DNA of 64,000 bases from Streptomyces sp. DG2A-72 (GCF_030499575.1 NZ_JASTLC010000001.1:6658001-6722000); one strand, 5' to 3'; positions 15,412 through 24,759 are shown, counted from the first letter of the stretch. The notes: generated from the sequence alone by a model not told the origin. Program-made: numbers and translations.

Positions 15412-16587
15412 GTGTCCATACCTCCGCCCCCCGGGCCCCACCAGCCGCAGGAGCCCTACGGGCAGTACCCGCAGTATCAGCAGGGCCCGTACTACGGGAT
15501 GCCGTACCAGCCCTGGGGTCAGGGCTACCACCCGTTCAACCGCCCGGCGCCGGTCAACGGTGTCGCCATCGGGTCGCTGGTCACCGGGCTGCTCTGCTTC
15601 ATGCCGGGCGTGGGGCTGGTCCTCGGGCTGATCGCGCTGAGCCAGATCAGACGGCGGGGCGAGCGCGGGAAGGGCATGGCGGTCGCCGGATCGGTGCTGT
15701 CCTCGGTCGGACTGGCGTTGTGGGCGCTGTCGTTGGCGACCGGGGCCGCGTCCGAGTTCTGGGAGGGCTTCAAGGAGGGCGTGCGCGACGACTCGAGCCT
15801 CTCGCTGGCGAAGGGCGATTGCTTCAACTCGCCCGGCGGTCTCGAGGGCTTCACCTACGACGTCGAGTCCGTGCCCTGCACCGGCCGGCACGACGGCGAG
15901 GTGTTCGCGGCCGTGGAGATGCCCGGCGGCTCCTATCCGGGCGACGACAAGGTCTCCCAGGTCGCGGACGACAAGTGCTATGCCCTCCAGGACAGTTACG
16001 CGATGGACGCCTGGGCCGTGCCCGACACCGTCGACGTCTACTACCTCACCCCGACCCGAGAGAGCTGGCGGCTCGGCGACCACGAGATCACCTGCGTGTT
16101 CGGCCACACGGACGGCAACAGCAGCCTGAGGGGCTCGCTGCGCAACGACGCGACGACACTCGACGACGACCAGATCACCTATCTGAAGGCGGCGGACGTC
16201 CTCAACACCGCCATGGACTCCGCTCCCGCGGAGGAGTACGTCGAGGACGACCTGCCGGGCCACAAGGAGTGGGCGGAACGCGTCGCGGACGCGCTGACGA
16301 AGCAGGCCGGGATGCTCCGCGACCACCCGTGGCCCGCCGACGCCAGGACGCCGGTCAGAGAGCTCATCAAGAACCTGGAGGCCGCCCGGAAGGAGTGGGC
16401 CGCTGCCGCCGGGGCCACCGACGTGGAAGCCTTCTACGAGCACTACGACGAGGGCTACGCACTCACCGCCCCGGAGCAGTCGGTCACCGCGCGCGAGGCT
16501 CTGGGACTGGCCACGACCGTGCCCTCGTACGACTACGACGACGGCGGCTCGGACAGCGGGGGAGGGGACGCCGGGATCGAGGTGTGA
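15412..16587 (+). CDS. DUF4190/septum-formation domain membrane protein
   Basis: The 391-residue protein opens with about 45 Pro/Gln/Tyr-rich residues, then two transmembrane segments (about 50-70 and 85-110) typical of DUF4190, followed by an extracytoplasmic domain with paired cysteines (GDCFNSPGG, PCTGRH, DKCYAL, ITCVFGH), like the septum-formation family domain. A helical segment and an acidic Asp/Gly tail complete it. GTG at 15412 is used. Just upstream, an interrupted inverted repeat (15318 to 15391) may form a long stem in the leader or terminate the protease transcript. A role at the cell envelope is inferred from family naming only. Confidence 0.85.
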   Translation: MSIPPPPGPHQPQEPYGQYPQYQQGPYYGMPYQPWGQGYHPFNRPAPVNGVAIGSLVTGLLCFMPGVGLVLGLIALSQIRRRGERGKGMAVAGSVLSSVGLALWALSLATGAASEFWEGFKEGVRDDSSLSLAKGDCFNSPGGLEGFTYDVESVPCTGRHDGEVFAAVEMPGGSYPGDDKVSQVADDKCYALQDSYAMDAWAVPDTVDVYYLTPTRESWRLGDHEITCVFGHTDGNSSLRGSLRNDATTLDDDQITYLKAADVLNTAMDSAPAEEYVEDDLPGHKEWAERVADALTKQAGMLRDHPWPADARTPVRELIKNLEAARKEWAAAAGATDVEAFYEHYDEGYALTAPEQSVTAREALGLATTVPSYDYDDGGSDSGGGDAGIEV

Positions 16588-16734
16588 TCGCGGCCATAGC
16601 GGGGAGAAAGTGCCTGCGTAAAGCCCTCCCGACAGGCAAGTCATCACATCGAGTGATTCTCTGGCCTTCGCTTGCACCGGACAACCCACGGTTGCCACGC
16701 TGTTGCTGTCTGTACAACCTGATGGGAGCGGCCA

Positions 16735-17487
16735 GTGACATTCGGTGAGCAGCCGGCGTACCTGCGTGTCGCGGGTGATCTCCGCAAGAAGATCGTCGAC
16801 GGCTCACTGCCCCCGCACACCCGCCTCCCGTCGCAGGCCAGGATCCGCGAGGAGTACGGCGTCTCGGACACGGTCGCCCTGGAGGCGCGCAAGGTGCTGA
16901 TGGCCGAGGGCCTGGTCGAGGGCCGCTCCGGCTCCGGGACGTATGTGCGCGAGCGGCCCGTGCCCCGCCGTATCGCCCGCTCCGGATTCCGGCCCGCCGG
17001 AGGTGCCACGCCGTTCCGGCAGGAGCAGGCCGACGGCGAGGCGCGCGGCACCTGGGAGTCCAGCAGCCGGCAGGCCGAGGCGAGCCGTGCCGTCGCCGAG
17101 CGGCTCGCCATCCAGCCCGGGGACCGCGTGATGTGCACCAAGTACGTCTTCCGGGAGGCCGGCGAGGCGATGATGCTGTCCACCTCCTGGGAGCCGCTGG
17201 CCGTCACCGGCCGCACCCCCGTGATGCTGCCCGAGGAGGGACCCCTCGGCGGCATGGGCGTCGTCGAGCGCATGTCCGCCATCGACGTGATCGTGGACAA
17301 CGTGACGGAGGAGGTCGGCGCGCGTCCGGGTCTCGCCGAGGAGTTGCTCGCTCTCGGCGGCGTCCCCGGCCATGTCGTCCTGGTCGTCTCGCGCACGTAC
17401 TACGCCTCGGGCCGCCCCGTGGAGACGGCCGACGTGGTCGTCCCGGCCGACCGCTACCGGGTCGCCTATCACCTTCCTGTGAAGTAG
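16735..17487 (+). CDS. GntR family transcriptional regulator (HutC/UTRA type)
   Basis: This 250-residue regulator has an N-terminal winged helix (AYLRVAGDLRKKIVDGSLPP, then LPSQARIREEYGVS) and a C-terminal UTRA ligand-binding domain (about 95-245, containing DRVMCTKYVFREAGEAMMLS and the terminal RYRVAYHLPV). GTG at 16735 follows GGGAGCGG. About 30 bases upstream lies GTTG, nine bases, CAAC around TGTCTGTACAACC, a plausible self-operator. The ligand is unknown; UTRA domains commonly bind sugars or sugar phosphates. No divergent target gene is adjacent, so it may act elsewhere. Confidence 0.92.
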   Translation: MTFGEQPAYLRVAGDLRKKIVDGSLPPHTRLPSQARIREEYGVSDTVALEARKVLMAEGLVEGRSGSGTYVRERPVPRRIARSGFRPAGGATPFRQEQADGEARGTWESSSRQAEASRAVAERLAIQPGDRVMCTKYVFREAGEAMMLSTSWEPLAVTGRTPVMLPEEGPLGGMGVVERMSAIDVIVDNVTEEVGARPGLAEELLALGGVPGHVVLVVSRTYYASGRPVETADVVVPADRYRVAYHLPVK

Positions 17488-17674
17488 CGCACGCCGTCAC
17501 GGCAGTTGGACCGGCCCCCGCCCAACGGGCGCCGGTCCGCCCGGCGCTGGAATCCGGTCGTTCTCGCAGGTCGCCCCAGCAGGTGCGGCAAGTCGCTGAC
17601 CGGATGCGCGAACACGTCCGCACGGCGCACTCGCCGTCGTGCGCCCCCTATGTCTTGGCTGGTTGCGTACCTCT

Positions 17675-17704
17675 TTGTGAAAAGCCGTATTCGCTGCGTA
17701 AAGG
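17675..17704 (+). promoter_or_regulatory. Putative vegetative promoter
   Basis: TTGTGA (17675-17680), an 18-bp spacer and TAAAGG (17699-17704) lie in a locally AT-rich stretch about 110 bases before the small SPOR-like gene. Confidence 0.4.
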
Positions 17705-17816
17705 TTAGGCGTAGGCTCAGGCATATGCGGATTGCGGTTTCCTTAGCGGGTGGGGCACGGCACAGGCCGCGGGCGGGACTCGTGCGGTCGTGGGCGGGAA
17801 GGAGCAGTGGGGCGGA

Positions 17817-18008
17817 ATGAACGACAGCACGATCACTCTTCCCTGGCTCGTCATACGGCAGGACGACAACGGCAATCGCTACCGCGTGGGCCGGTACGCG
17901 ACCCGGGCCGAGGCCCAGAAGATCGCCGACAGCCTCGACACCCGCGGACACAAGCAGCTCTACTGGGTCGAGCGCATCGGGCAGAACGGATCGGGCGCGA
18001 CCGACTGA
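17817..18008 (+). CDS. Small SPOR-like protein
   Basis: The 63-residue protein has the pattern TITLPWLVIRQDDNGNRYRV, GRYATRAEAQKIADSLDT, then QLYWVERI: one beta strand, a helix beginning TRAEAQKIAD, and a second strand, as in half of a SPOR-like peptidoglycan-binding fold. Streptomyces genomes carry such short proteins annotated as SPOR domain-containing. There is no signal peptide, so it is probably cytoplasmic and may not bind wall material. ATG at 17817 is preferred over an upstream in-frame GTG at 17790. The MutT gene begins 27 bases later. Confidence 0.8.
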   Translation: MNDSTITLPWLVIRQDDNGNRYRVGRYATRAEAQKIADSLDTRGHKQLYWVERIGQNGSGATD

Positions 18009-18035
18009 GCAGGCGCCTCCCGTAGGCTCCCGCAC

Positions 18036-18434
18036 ATGACGCAACCGATCGTGGTCGTGGGGGCGGCACTCCTCGACGCCGGCCGCCTACTGGCTGCCCG
18101 CCGCAGCGCACCCCCCGAACTGGCCGGACGCTGGGAACTGCCGGGCGGCAAGGTAGAACCGGGCGAGACCCCAGAAGCGGCCCTGATCCGGGAGCTGCGC
18201 GAGGAACTGGGCGCCGAGACGGAGACGGTCGACCGCGTGCCGGGCCAGTGGCCCCTAAAACCCCCGTACGTCCTCCAGGTGTGGACCGCCCGCCTGCTGC
18301 CGGGCTCCCCAGACCCCAAGCCCCTCCAGGACCACGACGAACTGCGCTGGCTGACTGCGGCCGAGCTCTGGGACGTCCCGTGGCTGGACGAGGACGTACC
18401 GGCGGTGCAGGAGATCGAGGCTCGACTGAGGTAG
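18036..18434 (+). CDS. MutT-like Nudix hydrolase
   Basis: The 132-residue enzyme has a full Nudix box at residues 38-59 (GKVEPGE, seven residues, RELREELG), preceded by WELPGG, the MutT signature. It most likely hydrolyses oxidised purine nucleotides such as 8-oxo-dGTP, preventing transversions, although related CTP and dCTP pyrophosphatases look similar. The short length matches the minimal MutT class. It follows the SPOR-like gene by 27 bases and may share its transcript. A GC-rich element immediately after the stop may terminate transcription. Confidence 0.9.
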   Translation: MTQPIVVVGAALLDAGRLLAARRSAPPELAGRWELPGGKVEPGETPEAALIRELREELGAETETVDRVPGQWPLKPPYVLQVWTARLLPGSPDPKPLQDHDELRWLTAAELWDVPWLDEDVPAVQEIEARLR

Positions 18435-18469
18435 CCCCGCAAGGGGCGCGGGGAACTGCGCGACCAGCC
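18434..18469 (+). repeat. Common Streptomyces intergenic element, copy 2, with short hairpin
   Basis: The core GGGGCGCGGGGAACTGCGCG (from 18443) directly follows the MutT stop. GCCCC and GGGGC around a GCAA loop form a small hairpin at the start of the element. It is the reverse complement of the copy at 11589-11618. Confidence 0.75.
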
Positions 18470-18656
18470 CTCACGGACCTGCACCCGCACGACAACATCA
18501 CCCCCCGAGCTCTCAGGCACGCCCCACACCCCACATACGCCGTTCGTGCCACAGTGCGCCGCCGGGAGCGGTACTGGTGGCGCGATATCGGGTATGTGCC
18601 CATTAACCCCACGAAACTGGACGTGCGTGGGCTTGCTGGCCTGGGAAGTGATCGGC

Positions 18657-19055
18657 GTGATCGACACCGATGGCGACTGCGCCGAGTGGACCTTTCCCGC
18701 GGACCCCGGCGCCGTACGCGCCGCCCGTGCCGCCGTCCGCGCCAGGCTGCACGCGTGGGAGCTGGAGAGCGTCGCCGACATCACCGCCCTCTTGGTCAGC
18801 GAGCTGGTCACCAACTCCCTGCGGCATGCCACCGGCCCCATCGGCGTACGGCTTGTCCGCCCCGCCGATGTGCGGGACGTCCTGCTGGTCGAGGTCTCCG
18901 ACCCGCTCCCGGACCCGCCGCGCGAGCGTGAGGCCCGGCCCGAGGACGAGAGCGGGCGCGGGCTCCAGCTCGTCGCCCACTCCTCGCGCCGCTGGGGGAC
19001 CCGGCCCGGCGAGGCGGGCAAGACGGTGTGGTTCGAACTGGCGGTACCGGGCTGA
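18657..19055 (+). CDS. RsbW-like ATP-binding protein (anti-sigma/serine kinase type)
   Basis: The about 132-residue product is a lone GHKL-type ATPase domain: N box LLVSELVTNSLRHA, G1 box with EVSD, and GRGLQLVAHSSRRWG with the ATP-lid GKTVWFEL. Streptomyces has dozens of such RsbW-like proteins, which bind sigma factors or phosphorylate anti-anti-sigma factors; the target here is unknown. Starts are ambiguous: GTG at 18657 has GGGAAG at nine bases, while GTG at 18648, ATG at 18594 and a longer frame from 18546 are also open. It lies just upstream of a multidomain phosphatase with a similar C-terminal domain. Confidence 0.85.
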   Translation: MIDTDGDCAEWTFPADPGAVRAARAAVRARLHAWELESVADITALLVSELVTNSLRHATGPIGVRLVRPADVRDVLLVEVSDPLPDPPREREARPEDESGRGLQLVAHSSRRWGTRPGEAGKTVWFELAVPG

Positions 19056-19304
19056 CCGGGTGTATGGCCGCGGACGCACTGACCGGTGACTGGTTCAGGC
19101 CGGTGGCGGTTGTCCCGTCGCGTGATTCGACGACGTGTCCGCTGGTTAGAAGACTGGAAGTGTTGTCGCAGTCCGGACCGAAAACCGTCGGGACCGTGCT
19201 GTGATCGTGAACACCGTGTCAGGTGGCGCCGTAGTGCTGGATACTGCGGGCAGCCGCCCCCGGTGACCGGTGCCGGGCGCGGTGAGCTGGAGGGGACGGT
19301 TCGC

Positions 19305-21980
19305 GTGAGCGAGATACCAGCGAAGGCCACGGAGTCCAAGGACCCGTCGGGCGGCGCGAGGACGGGAGCCGCGGCTGCCGTCGCGGCCGACGCGACGAGA
19401 GCCTCCGGCGCCGGGCGGCCCGGCGACGACGGGTCTTCCGGCGCTGTGCCGTCCGCCGACACACCCCCCGGTGATGCCATGTGGCAGAGCAGTCCGCCCG
19501 GCTCCATCTACGACTACATCAAGGTCGCGTCCTTCTCCATCGGTGCCGACGGCCTCGTCGACCAGTGGAGCCTGCGCGCCCAGCAGCTTTTCGGCATCCC
19601 CGCCGAGCGGGCCCTCGGCATGGACCCCATCGAGGCGTTCGTCGACCCCGACCTGCGTGAGCAGGGCCAGCGGAAGATGGCGGAGATCCTCGACGGCCGG
19701 GAGTGGACCGGTGTGATCCCCTTCCGGAAGGCGGACACGGCCGATGGAGAGGGCGGCGAGGCCCTCGCCGAGGTCTATGTCATGCCGACGCGCACCGAGG
19801 ACGGTGAGAAGGCCGCGGTCTGCATCGTCGTCGACGTCCGCACCCTGCGCCGGATCGAGACCGACCTCGCCGCCTCGCAGTCGATTTTCGGTCAATCTCC
19901 GTTCGGCTTTCTGCTCATCGACCCCGACCTGCGGGTTCGCCGCGCCAACCACCGGTTCGCCTCCACCTTCGGTGGCACCCCGGACGACCACCGCGGCCGT
20001 GGCGTCCACGACTATCTGACCCGGCCGGAGGCCGAACGGGTCACCGCGGTGCTGCGCCGAGTCCTGGAGACCGGCGAGACCATCACGGACATGCATGTCA
20101 CGGGCTTTCTGCCGGGCTCCGACGAGCGCCGCCACTGGTCCATCAACCTCTATCGCGTGCACAGCGGCACCGGTCGTCCCATCGGCATCGCCTGGCTCGG
20201 AACCGACATCACCGCCCGTCGCGCCGCCGCCCGCGAGGCCGCCGCCGCCCGGCGCAATCTCGCCCTCCTCAATGAAGCGGGCGCCCGGATCGGCAACTCC
20301 CTCGACCTGGAGACCACGGCCCGCGAACTCCTCGACGTCGTCGTCCCCGGCTTCTGCGACCTGGCGACCGTCGACCTCTACCAGGGCCTGCTGGCCGGCG
20401 ACGAGACCCCGCCCGGGCTCGCCGACGGCAGCGCGGCGCTGCGCCGGGTCGCCTTCGCCAGCGCGGTCTCCGACGCGCCGTTTCTCGGCGGCGGCACACA
20501 GGTCGCCGTCGGCGCCGTCCACCACTACCCCTTCAACTCCCCTTGCGCGGACGCCCTGCGCACCGCCAAGCCGCAGCGCGTCCAGCCCGAGGAGGGCGGC
20601 CTCGTCCAGTCCACGTTCGCCGTCCCGATGGTCGCCCACGACACCGTCGTAGGACTCGCGCAGTTCTCCCGTACGAAGGGCAGCGAGCCGTTCGGTGACC
20701 GGGACCGGGATCTGGCGGTGGAGCTGGCGGCGCGGGCGGCGGTCTGCATCGACAACGCGCGGCTGTACCGCCGTGAGCACGAACGGGCCCTGATACTGCA
20801 GCGGTCCCTGCTCCCGCCGGGCGACCCGGTGGCCGCCGGCCTCGACATCGCCTGCCGCTATCTGCCCGGCAACTCCTCCGCCGACCGGCCCAGCGAGGTG
20901 GGCGGCGACTGGTTCGACGTCATCGAACTGCCGGGCCACCGTACGGCGTTGGTGGTCGGGGACGTGATGGGACGCGGGCTCAGGGCGGCCGTGGCGATGG
21001 GTGAACTCCGGTCCGCGGTCCGCACCTTGGCGCTGCTGGACCTCGAACCGGCGGAGGTTCTCTCCGCGTTGGACGAGATCGCGCGGGGCCTCGGGGCGCC
21101 GGGCGGCGTCCAGCAGGCGACCCGCGCGGCGCGCCGCCCGCGTGAGGCGGACCTGTCCGAGGTGTACCTGGCGACGTGCGTGTACGCGGTCTACGACTCC
21201 GTGACGCGCCGGTGCACCTTCGCGAACGCGGGCCATCTGCCGCCCGTCCTGGTCGAGCCCGGCGAGGACGCGCTGATGCTGGACGTGCCGCCGGGCATGC
21301 CGCTGGGCGTCGGCGGGGAGCCCTTCGAGGAGGTGGAGGTCGAACTACCCGAAGGCGCGCTGTTGGCGCTCTACACGGATGGACTGGTCGAATCCCGCGA
21401 TCATCCCCTGGACGAGGGCCTGCAAGCCTTCGTGGGCGCGCTGACGGACCCCTCCGAACCCCTGGAGGACGTCTGCGACCACGTCCTCAACACCCTCGAC
21501 ACCCACCACGGCGAGGACGACATCGCGTTGTTGATGGCCCGGGTCCAGGGTCTGCCGGCCGATTCCGTCGGCGACTGGACGCTCCCCCGCGAGCCCCGCA
21601 GCGTCGGACGCGCCCGCGAGTACGCGCGCGGGCAGCTGCTGAGCTGGGACCTGGAGCCGCTGGTCGACACGGCCGAGCTGCTGGTGAGCGAACTGGTCAC
21701 CAACGCGCTGCGCTACGGCGAAGGCGAGATCAGGCTACGGCTCCTCCTGGACCGCACCCTCGTCTGCGAGGTCTGGGACTCCGGCCTGGTCCAGCCCCGC
21801 CGCCGCCGCGCCCGCGACACGGACGAGGGTGGCCGTGGCCTCCAGCTCGTGGGCCTCCTCTCGGCCGCCTGGGGCTCGCGGCGCACCCCGCGCGGCAAGA
21901 CGGTCTGGTTCGAACTCCCGCTGCCGGACGGCGAAACGGGGCTGACGGATCCGGCGGAGGCGTTGCTGAGCTTGTTCTGA
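19305..21980 (+). CDS. PAS-PAS-GAF-SpoIIE phosphatase with C-terminal ATPase domain
   Basis: This 891-residue cytoplasmic signalling protein has, in order: a disordered Ala-rich N-terminus (1-60), a PAS domain (about 65-170), a second PAS (about 185-300), a GAF domain (about 310-480), a PP2C/SpoIIE phosphatase (about 490-710, with EVGGDWFDVIEL and VVGDVMGRGLRAA metal-binding aspartates) and an RsbW-like GHKL domain (about 740-880, ELLVSELVTNALRYG and GRGLQLVGLLS). It could both phosphorylate and dephosphorylate an anti-anti-sigma factor under control of the sensor domains. GTG at 19305 follows GGAGGGGA. Long upstream frame is disregarded for lack of such a site. Confidence 0.93.
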   Translation: MSEIPAKATESKDPSGGARTGAAAAVAADATRASGAGRPGDDGSSGAVPSADTPPGDAMWQSSPPGSIYDYIKVASFSIGADGLVDQWSLRAQQLFGIPAERALGMDPIEAFVDPDLREQGQRKMAEILDGREWTGVIPFRKADTADGEGGEALAEVYVMPTRTEDGEKAAVCIVVDVRTLRRIETDLAASQSIFGQSPFGFLLIDPDLRVRRANHRFASTFGGTPDDHRGRGVHDYLTRPEAERVTAVLRRVLETGETITDMHVTGFLPGSDERRHWSINLYRVHSGTGRPIGIAWLGTDITARRAAAREAAAARRNLALLNEAGARIGNSLDLETTARELLDVVVPGFCDLATVDLYQGLLAGDETPPGLADGSAALRRVAFASAVSDAPFLGGGTQVAVGAVHHYPFNSPCADALRTAKPQRVQPEEGGLVQSTFAVPMVAHDTVVGLAQFSRTKGSEPFGDRDRDLAVELAARAAVCIDNARLYRREHERALILQRSLLPPGDPVAAGLDIACRYLPGNSSADRPSEVGGDWFDVIELPGHRTALVVGDVMGRGLRAAVAMGELRSAVRTLALLDLEPAEVLSALDEIARGLGAPGGVQQATRAARRPREADLSEVYLATCVYAVYDSVTRRCTFANAGHLPPVLVEPGEDALMLDVPPGMPLGVGGEPFEEVEVELPEGALLALYTDGLVESRDHPLDEGLQAFVGALTDPSEPLEDVCDHVLNTLDTHHGEDDIALLMARVQGLPADSVGDWTLPREPRSVGRAREYARGQLLSWDLEPLVDTAELLVSELVTNALRYGEGEIRLRLLLDRTLVCEVWDSGLVQPRRRRARDTDEGGRGLQLVGLLSAAWGSRRTPRGKTVWFELPLPDGETGLTDPAEALLSLF

Positions 21981-22006
21981 GGGGTCGGCTCGGCGGGGCG
22001 CGCGGT

Positions 22007-24673
22007 TCACGTGGCTGTGCCGCCTCGGCGGGCCCGGGTGCGAGGTCCGCCGAAGCTCGCGGGTGGGCCGCCGTCCGGGGCACCGCCCAGCAGAATCCCG
22101 CCGAGGACGGCCCCGCCGACGCCCATTTGCTGTTCCGCGGCTGCGGCGAGCGGGTTGCCGTGCACACGGACGTCCTGCTCGGCGAGTGCGTGGGCGTGCC
22201 GGGCGAGGGTGTCGGCCGTGACGCGATCGCCGGTCACCGTGCGCGTGGCCGCCGGCATCCGCCCCACGGCAGGCGCATGCCGCTGGTCCATCGGCCGGTC
22301 CACGCCGGCCCGCGCTCGCAGCCCGGCCGCCGCACGCTCCTCCGGCCCCGCCGCGAGCAACCGCTCCGCCTCCGCCAGCCGCGTCCGGGCCTCACCGCCC
22401 ACCGCACCCCGGTGCGTCAACACAAACCCGTCCGCAAGCCCGACCGAGTCCCGCGCGGCGAGTAGTGCAGCCGTCGGCAACACCCCCGCCCGCCCCGACT
22501 CCACCGCCACGACCGCCCGCACGATCCGCCGCAGAGCATCGAGCGGATCGTACGACCCACCGATCACCTCTTCCCGTACGCCGGCCAGCACGCCATCAGC
22601 ATGCCGAATCCGCGCCCGCAACTCCCCGACGGGCATCCCGGAAAGCCCGCCCGCCGGTTCAACGGAAAGCCCCGAAATGGCCCCCGGGGCACCGACACCA
22701 CGGCCGCCCGGCGACCCGACGCTGCCTGTTCCGCCGCCGCTCGGCGCCCTCGGGCTGCCCGGGCCGCGTTGCTGCACCCTGCCCGCCCCGCGACCGGACG
22801 GCAAGCCCGGCCCGCCCGCCTCACCGTGCGGTGCCTTGTCGGCGTCGCTGTCGGTGGGTGAGGGTGGGCTGTCGGTTTCGCCGTTGTCTGGGGGGCCTGG
22901 TCCGTCCGCTTCACCGTGTGGTGCCTTGTCGGTGTCGCTGTCGGTGGGTGAGGGTGGGCTGTTGGTTTCGCCGTTGTCTGGGGGGCCTGGTCCGTCCGCT
23001 TCACCGTGTGGTGCCTTGTCGGTGTCGCTGTCGGTGGGTGAGGGTGGGCTGTTGGTTTCGCCGTTGTCTGGGGGGCCTGGTCCGTCCGCTTCACCGTGTG
23101 GTGCCTTGTCGGTGTCGCTGTCGGTGGGTGAGGGTGGGCTGTTGGTTCCGCTGTTGTCTGGGGGGCCTGGTCCGTCCGCTTCACCGTGTGGTGCCTTGTC
23201 GGTGTCGCTGTCGGTGGGTGAGGGTGGGCTGTTGGTTTCGCCGTTGTCTGGGGGGCCTGGTCCGTCCGCTTCACCGTGTGGTGCCTTGTCGGTGTCGCTG
23301 TCGGTGGGTGAGGGTGGGCTGTTGGTTCCGCTGTTGTCTGGCGGGCCTGGTCCGCCCGCCTCGCCGTGTGGTGCCTTGTCGGTGTCGCCGTCGGTGGGTG
23401 AGGGTGGGCTGTTGGTTCCGCCGTTGTCTGGCGAGCCTGGTCCGCCCGCCTCACCGTCCGGAGCCTCGCCCGCCCCGTCATCGGCCGACGTGCTGATGCC
23501 GCCTGCCCGGCCGCCGGACGCCCCGCCTGCCCAGCCGCCAGGCCCCCTGTCCGTCCCGCTGCCCGGCTCAGTCTCCGCCCTGCCCCCGCCCTCGCCCGTC
23601 GGCCCCATCTCACCCCCCGCCTCCGCCAGCCACCCCCGCGCCGCCGCGAGCTCCACCTCCGCGCCGGTGAGGGCGGCCGGGACGATGGTCGCGGCCTCGG
23701 TGAGGTGGTGGGCCAGGCGGGCGATGGTGGCGAGGAAGGCCGTGGCCTGGGCGATGGCGCTCTCGGCGGCGCGTAGGTGCCGTGCCGCGCGGTCTGTCTC
23801 GCCGGAGTCGGCGGCCTGGTGGGCCTCGTTGAGGCGGGACGTGGCGAACACGAGGCGGTCCTTGGCCTGTTCTACGTGACCGGTGACGGCGGCGGTCGCG
23901 GTATGGGCGTACCGCTTGCCGAGGTCCGCGAGGGTGGCCTGCACGGCAGCCGTGCGGCCCGCCAGCTCCCGGAACCGGCTCTCCGCGACCTCCAGCGCCT
24001 CGCCCACGCCCTGCTCCAGGCCACGGAGTTGATCGAACCCGGCCGCCTCCGCGTCCAGCCTCCGCCCCGCCTCCTGGCACCGCCCGACGATCCCGGCGAG
24101 CGCATGCCGCCGGGACGCCCCGTCGGCCGGGACTCCGTCGTCGTACTGCTGTCGCATCCGGAAGGCGGCCGACAGCTCACCCTCCGCGTCCCGCACGGCC
24201 CGCGCGAAGGGCGCCACGGCCGCCGTACCGAACAGGGCCTGAGCGAACCCGAGTTCCTCACGGCTGGTGCGGACACAGTCATCGGCCTCGACCAGCAACG
24301 CCCGTGCACGCTCGTCGAGTTCGGCGAGGGGCGGCGGTGGGACGATGACGGGGACGCCGCCGGGCGTCGTCCGTGTACGCGTCCGCCTTGTCCGTCGTAG
24401 ATACGCGTACCCGGCCAGCGCGACTGCCGCACTCGCCGCGACGAGCGGCAGCACGAGGTCGGCGGTGGACGTCTCGTCCTCTTCCTGCGATACCTGCGAT
24501 GCATGCGCCGCCTGCACGACCGTCCCCGTCCGGACCGCCGGAACCGGATCATCGGCACTGATCGTCATCCCCGGCAACACAAGCCACACCAGCCCGGCCG
24601 CACCGCCCAGCCCGGCATGCGCCACCCGCACGGCGGCACGCCGCTGCCGGTCCCGGATCAAGGATGACGTCAC
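22007..24673 (-). CDS. Membrane-anchored helical protein with 30-residue tandem repeats (TPM-family tail without the TPM domain)
   Basis: The 888-residue protein has two N-terminal hydrophobic segments (about 18-40 and 75-95) around a short outside loop, then a charged helical region (about 110-360) resembling the C-terminal part of Streptomyces TPM-domain proteins (ARALLVEADDCVRTSREELG, then AFRMRQQYDDG). The TPM domain itself is missing. A Gly/Pro/Asp-rich stretch contains seven near-identical 30-residue repeats, followed by another helical domain and a glycine-rich end (GGAVLGGILLGG). GTG at 24673 is the likely start, without a clear ribosome binding site. Convergent with the SpoIIE gene by 26 bases. 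Function unknown. Confidence 0.8.
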   Translation of the reverse strand: MTSSLIRDRQRRAAVRVAHAGLGGAAGLVWLVLPGMTISADDPVPAVRTGTVVQAAHASQVSQEEDETSTADLVLPLVAASAAVALAGYAYLRRTRRTRTRTTPGGVPVIVPPPPLAELDERARALLVEADDCVRTSREELGFAQALFGTAAVAPFARAVRDAEGELSAAFRMRQQYDDGVPADGASRRHALAGIVGRCQEAGRRLDAEAAGFDQLRGLEQGVGEALEVAESRFRELAGRTAAVQATLADLGKRYAHTATAAVTGHVEQAKDRLVFATSRLNEAHQAADSGETDRAARHLRAAESAIAQATAFLATIARLAHHLTEAATIVPAALTGAEVELAAARGWLAEAGGEMGPTGEGGGRAETEPGSGTDRGPGGWAGGASGGRAGGISTSADDGAGEAPDGEAGGPGSPDNGGTNSPPSPTDGDTDKAPHGEAGGPGPPDNSGTNSPPSPTDSDTDKAPHGEADGPGPPDNGETNSPPSPTDSDTDKAPHGEADGPGPPDNSGTNSPPSPTDSDTDKAPHGEADGPGPPDNGETNSPPSPTDSDTDKAPHGEADGPGPPDNGETNSPPSPTDSDTDKAPHGEADGPGPPDNGETDSPPSPTDSDADKAPHGEAGGPGLPSGRGAGRVQQRGPGSPRAPSGGGTGSVGSPGGRGVGAPGAISGLSVEPAGGLSGMPVGELRARIRHADGVLAGVREEVIGGSYDPLDALRRIVRAVVAVESGRAGVLPTAALLAARDSVGLADGFVLTHRGAVGGEARTRLAEAERLLAAGPEERAAAGLRARAGVDRPMDQRHAPAVGRMPAATRTVTGDRVTADTLARHAHALAEQDVRVHGNPLAAAAEQQMGVGGAVLGGILLGGAPDGGPPASFGGPRTRARRGGTAT
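22831..23460 (-). repeat. 90-bp in-frame tandem repeat array, seven units
   Basis: Units start at 22831, 22921, 23011, 23101, 23191, 23281 and 23371. Central units are nearly identical in nucleotide sequence; ends are more diverged. Each encodes 30 residues containing SPPSPTDSDTDKAPHGE and a PGPPDN turn. Two subtypes (NGET and NSGT) alternate, so the array grew in blocks. Confidence 0.95.
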
Positions 24674-24759
24674 ATTTCGGAGCGTATGACCGGTTATGCG
24701 GGCGCGCGAGCGGGGGACGTCGGGTGGGGTGGGGCTTCGATGAGGGAGGGGATACGGGG

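Noticed and set aside
19086..19304. N-terminal extension of the SpoIIE-type protein
   Set aside because: The extension is Arg-rich and non-conserved in look; GTG at 19305 has a strong ribosome binding site.
22831..23460. CRISPR-like regular repeats
   Set aside because: Units are 90 bp with no spacers and are in frame in a protein gene, so this is a coding tandem repeat.
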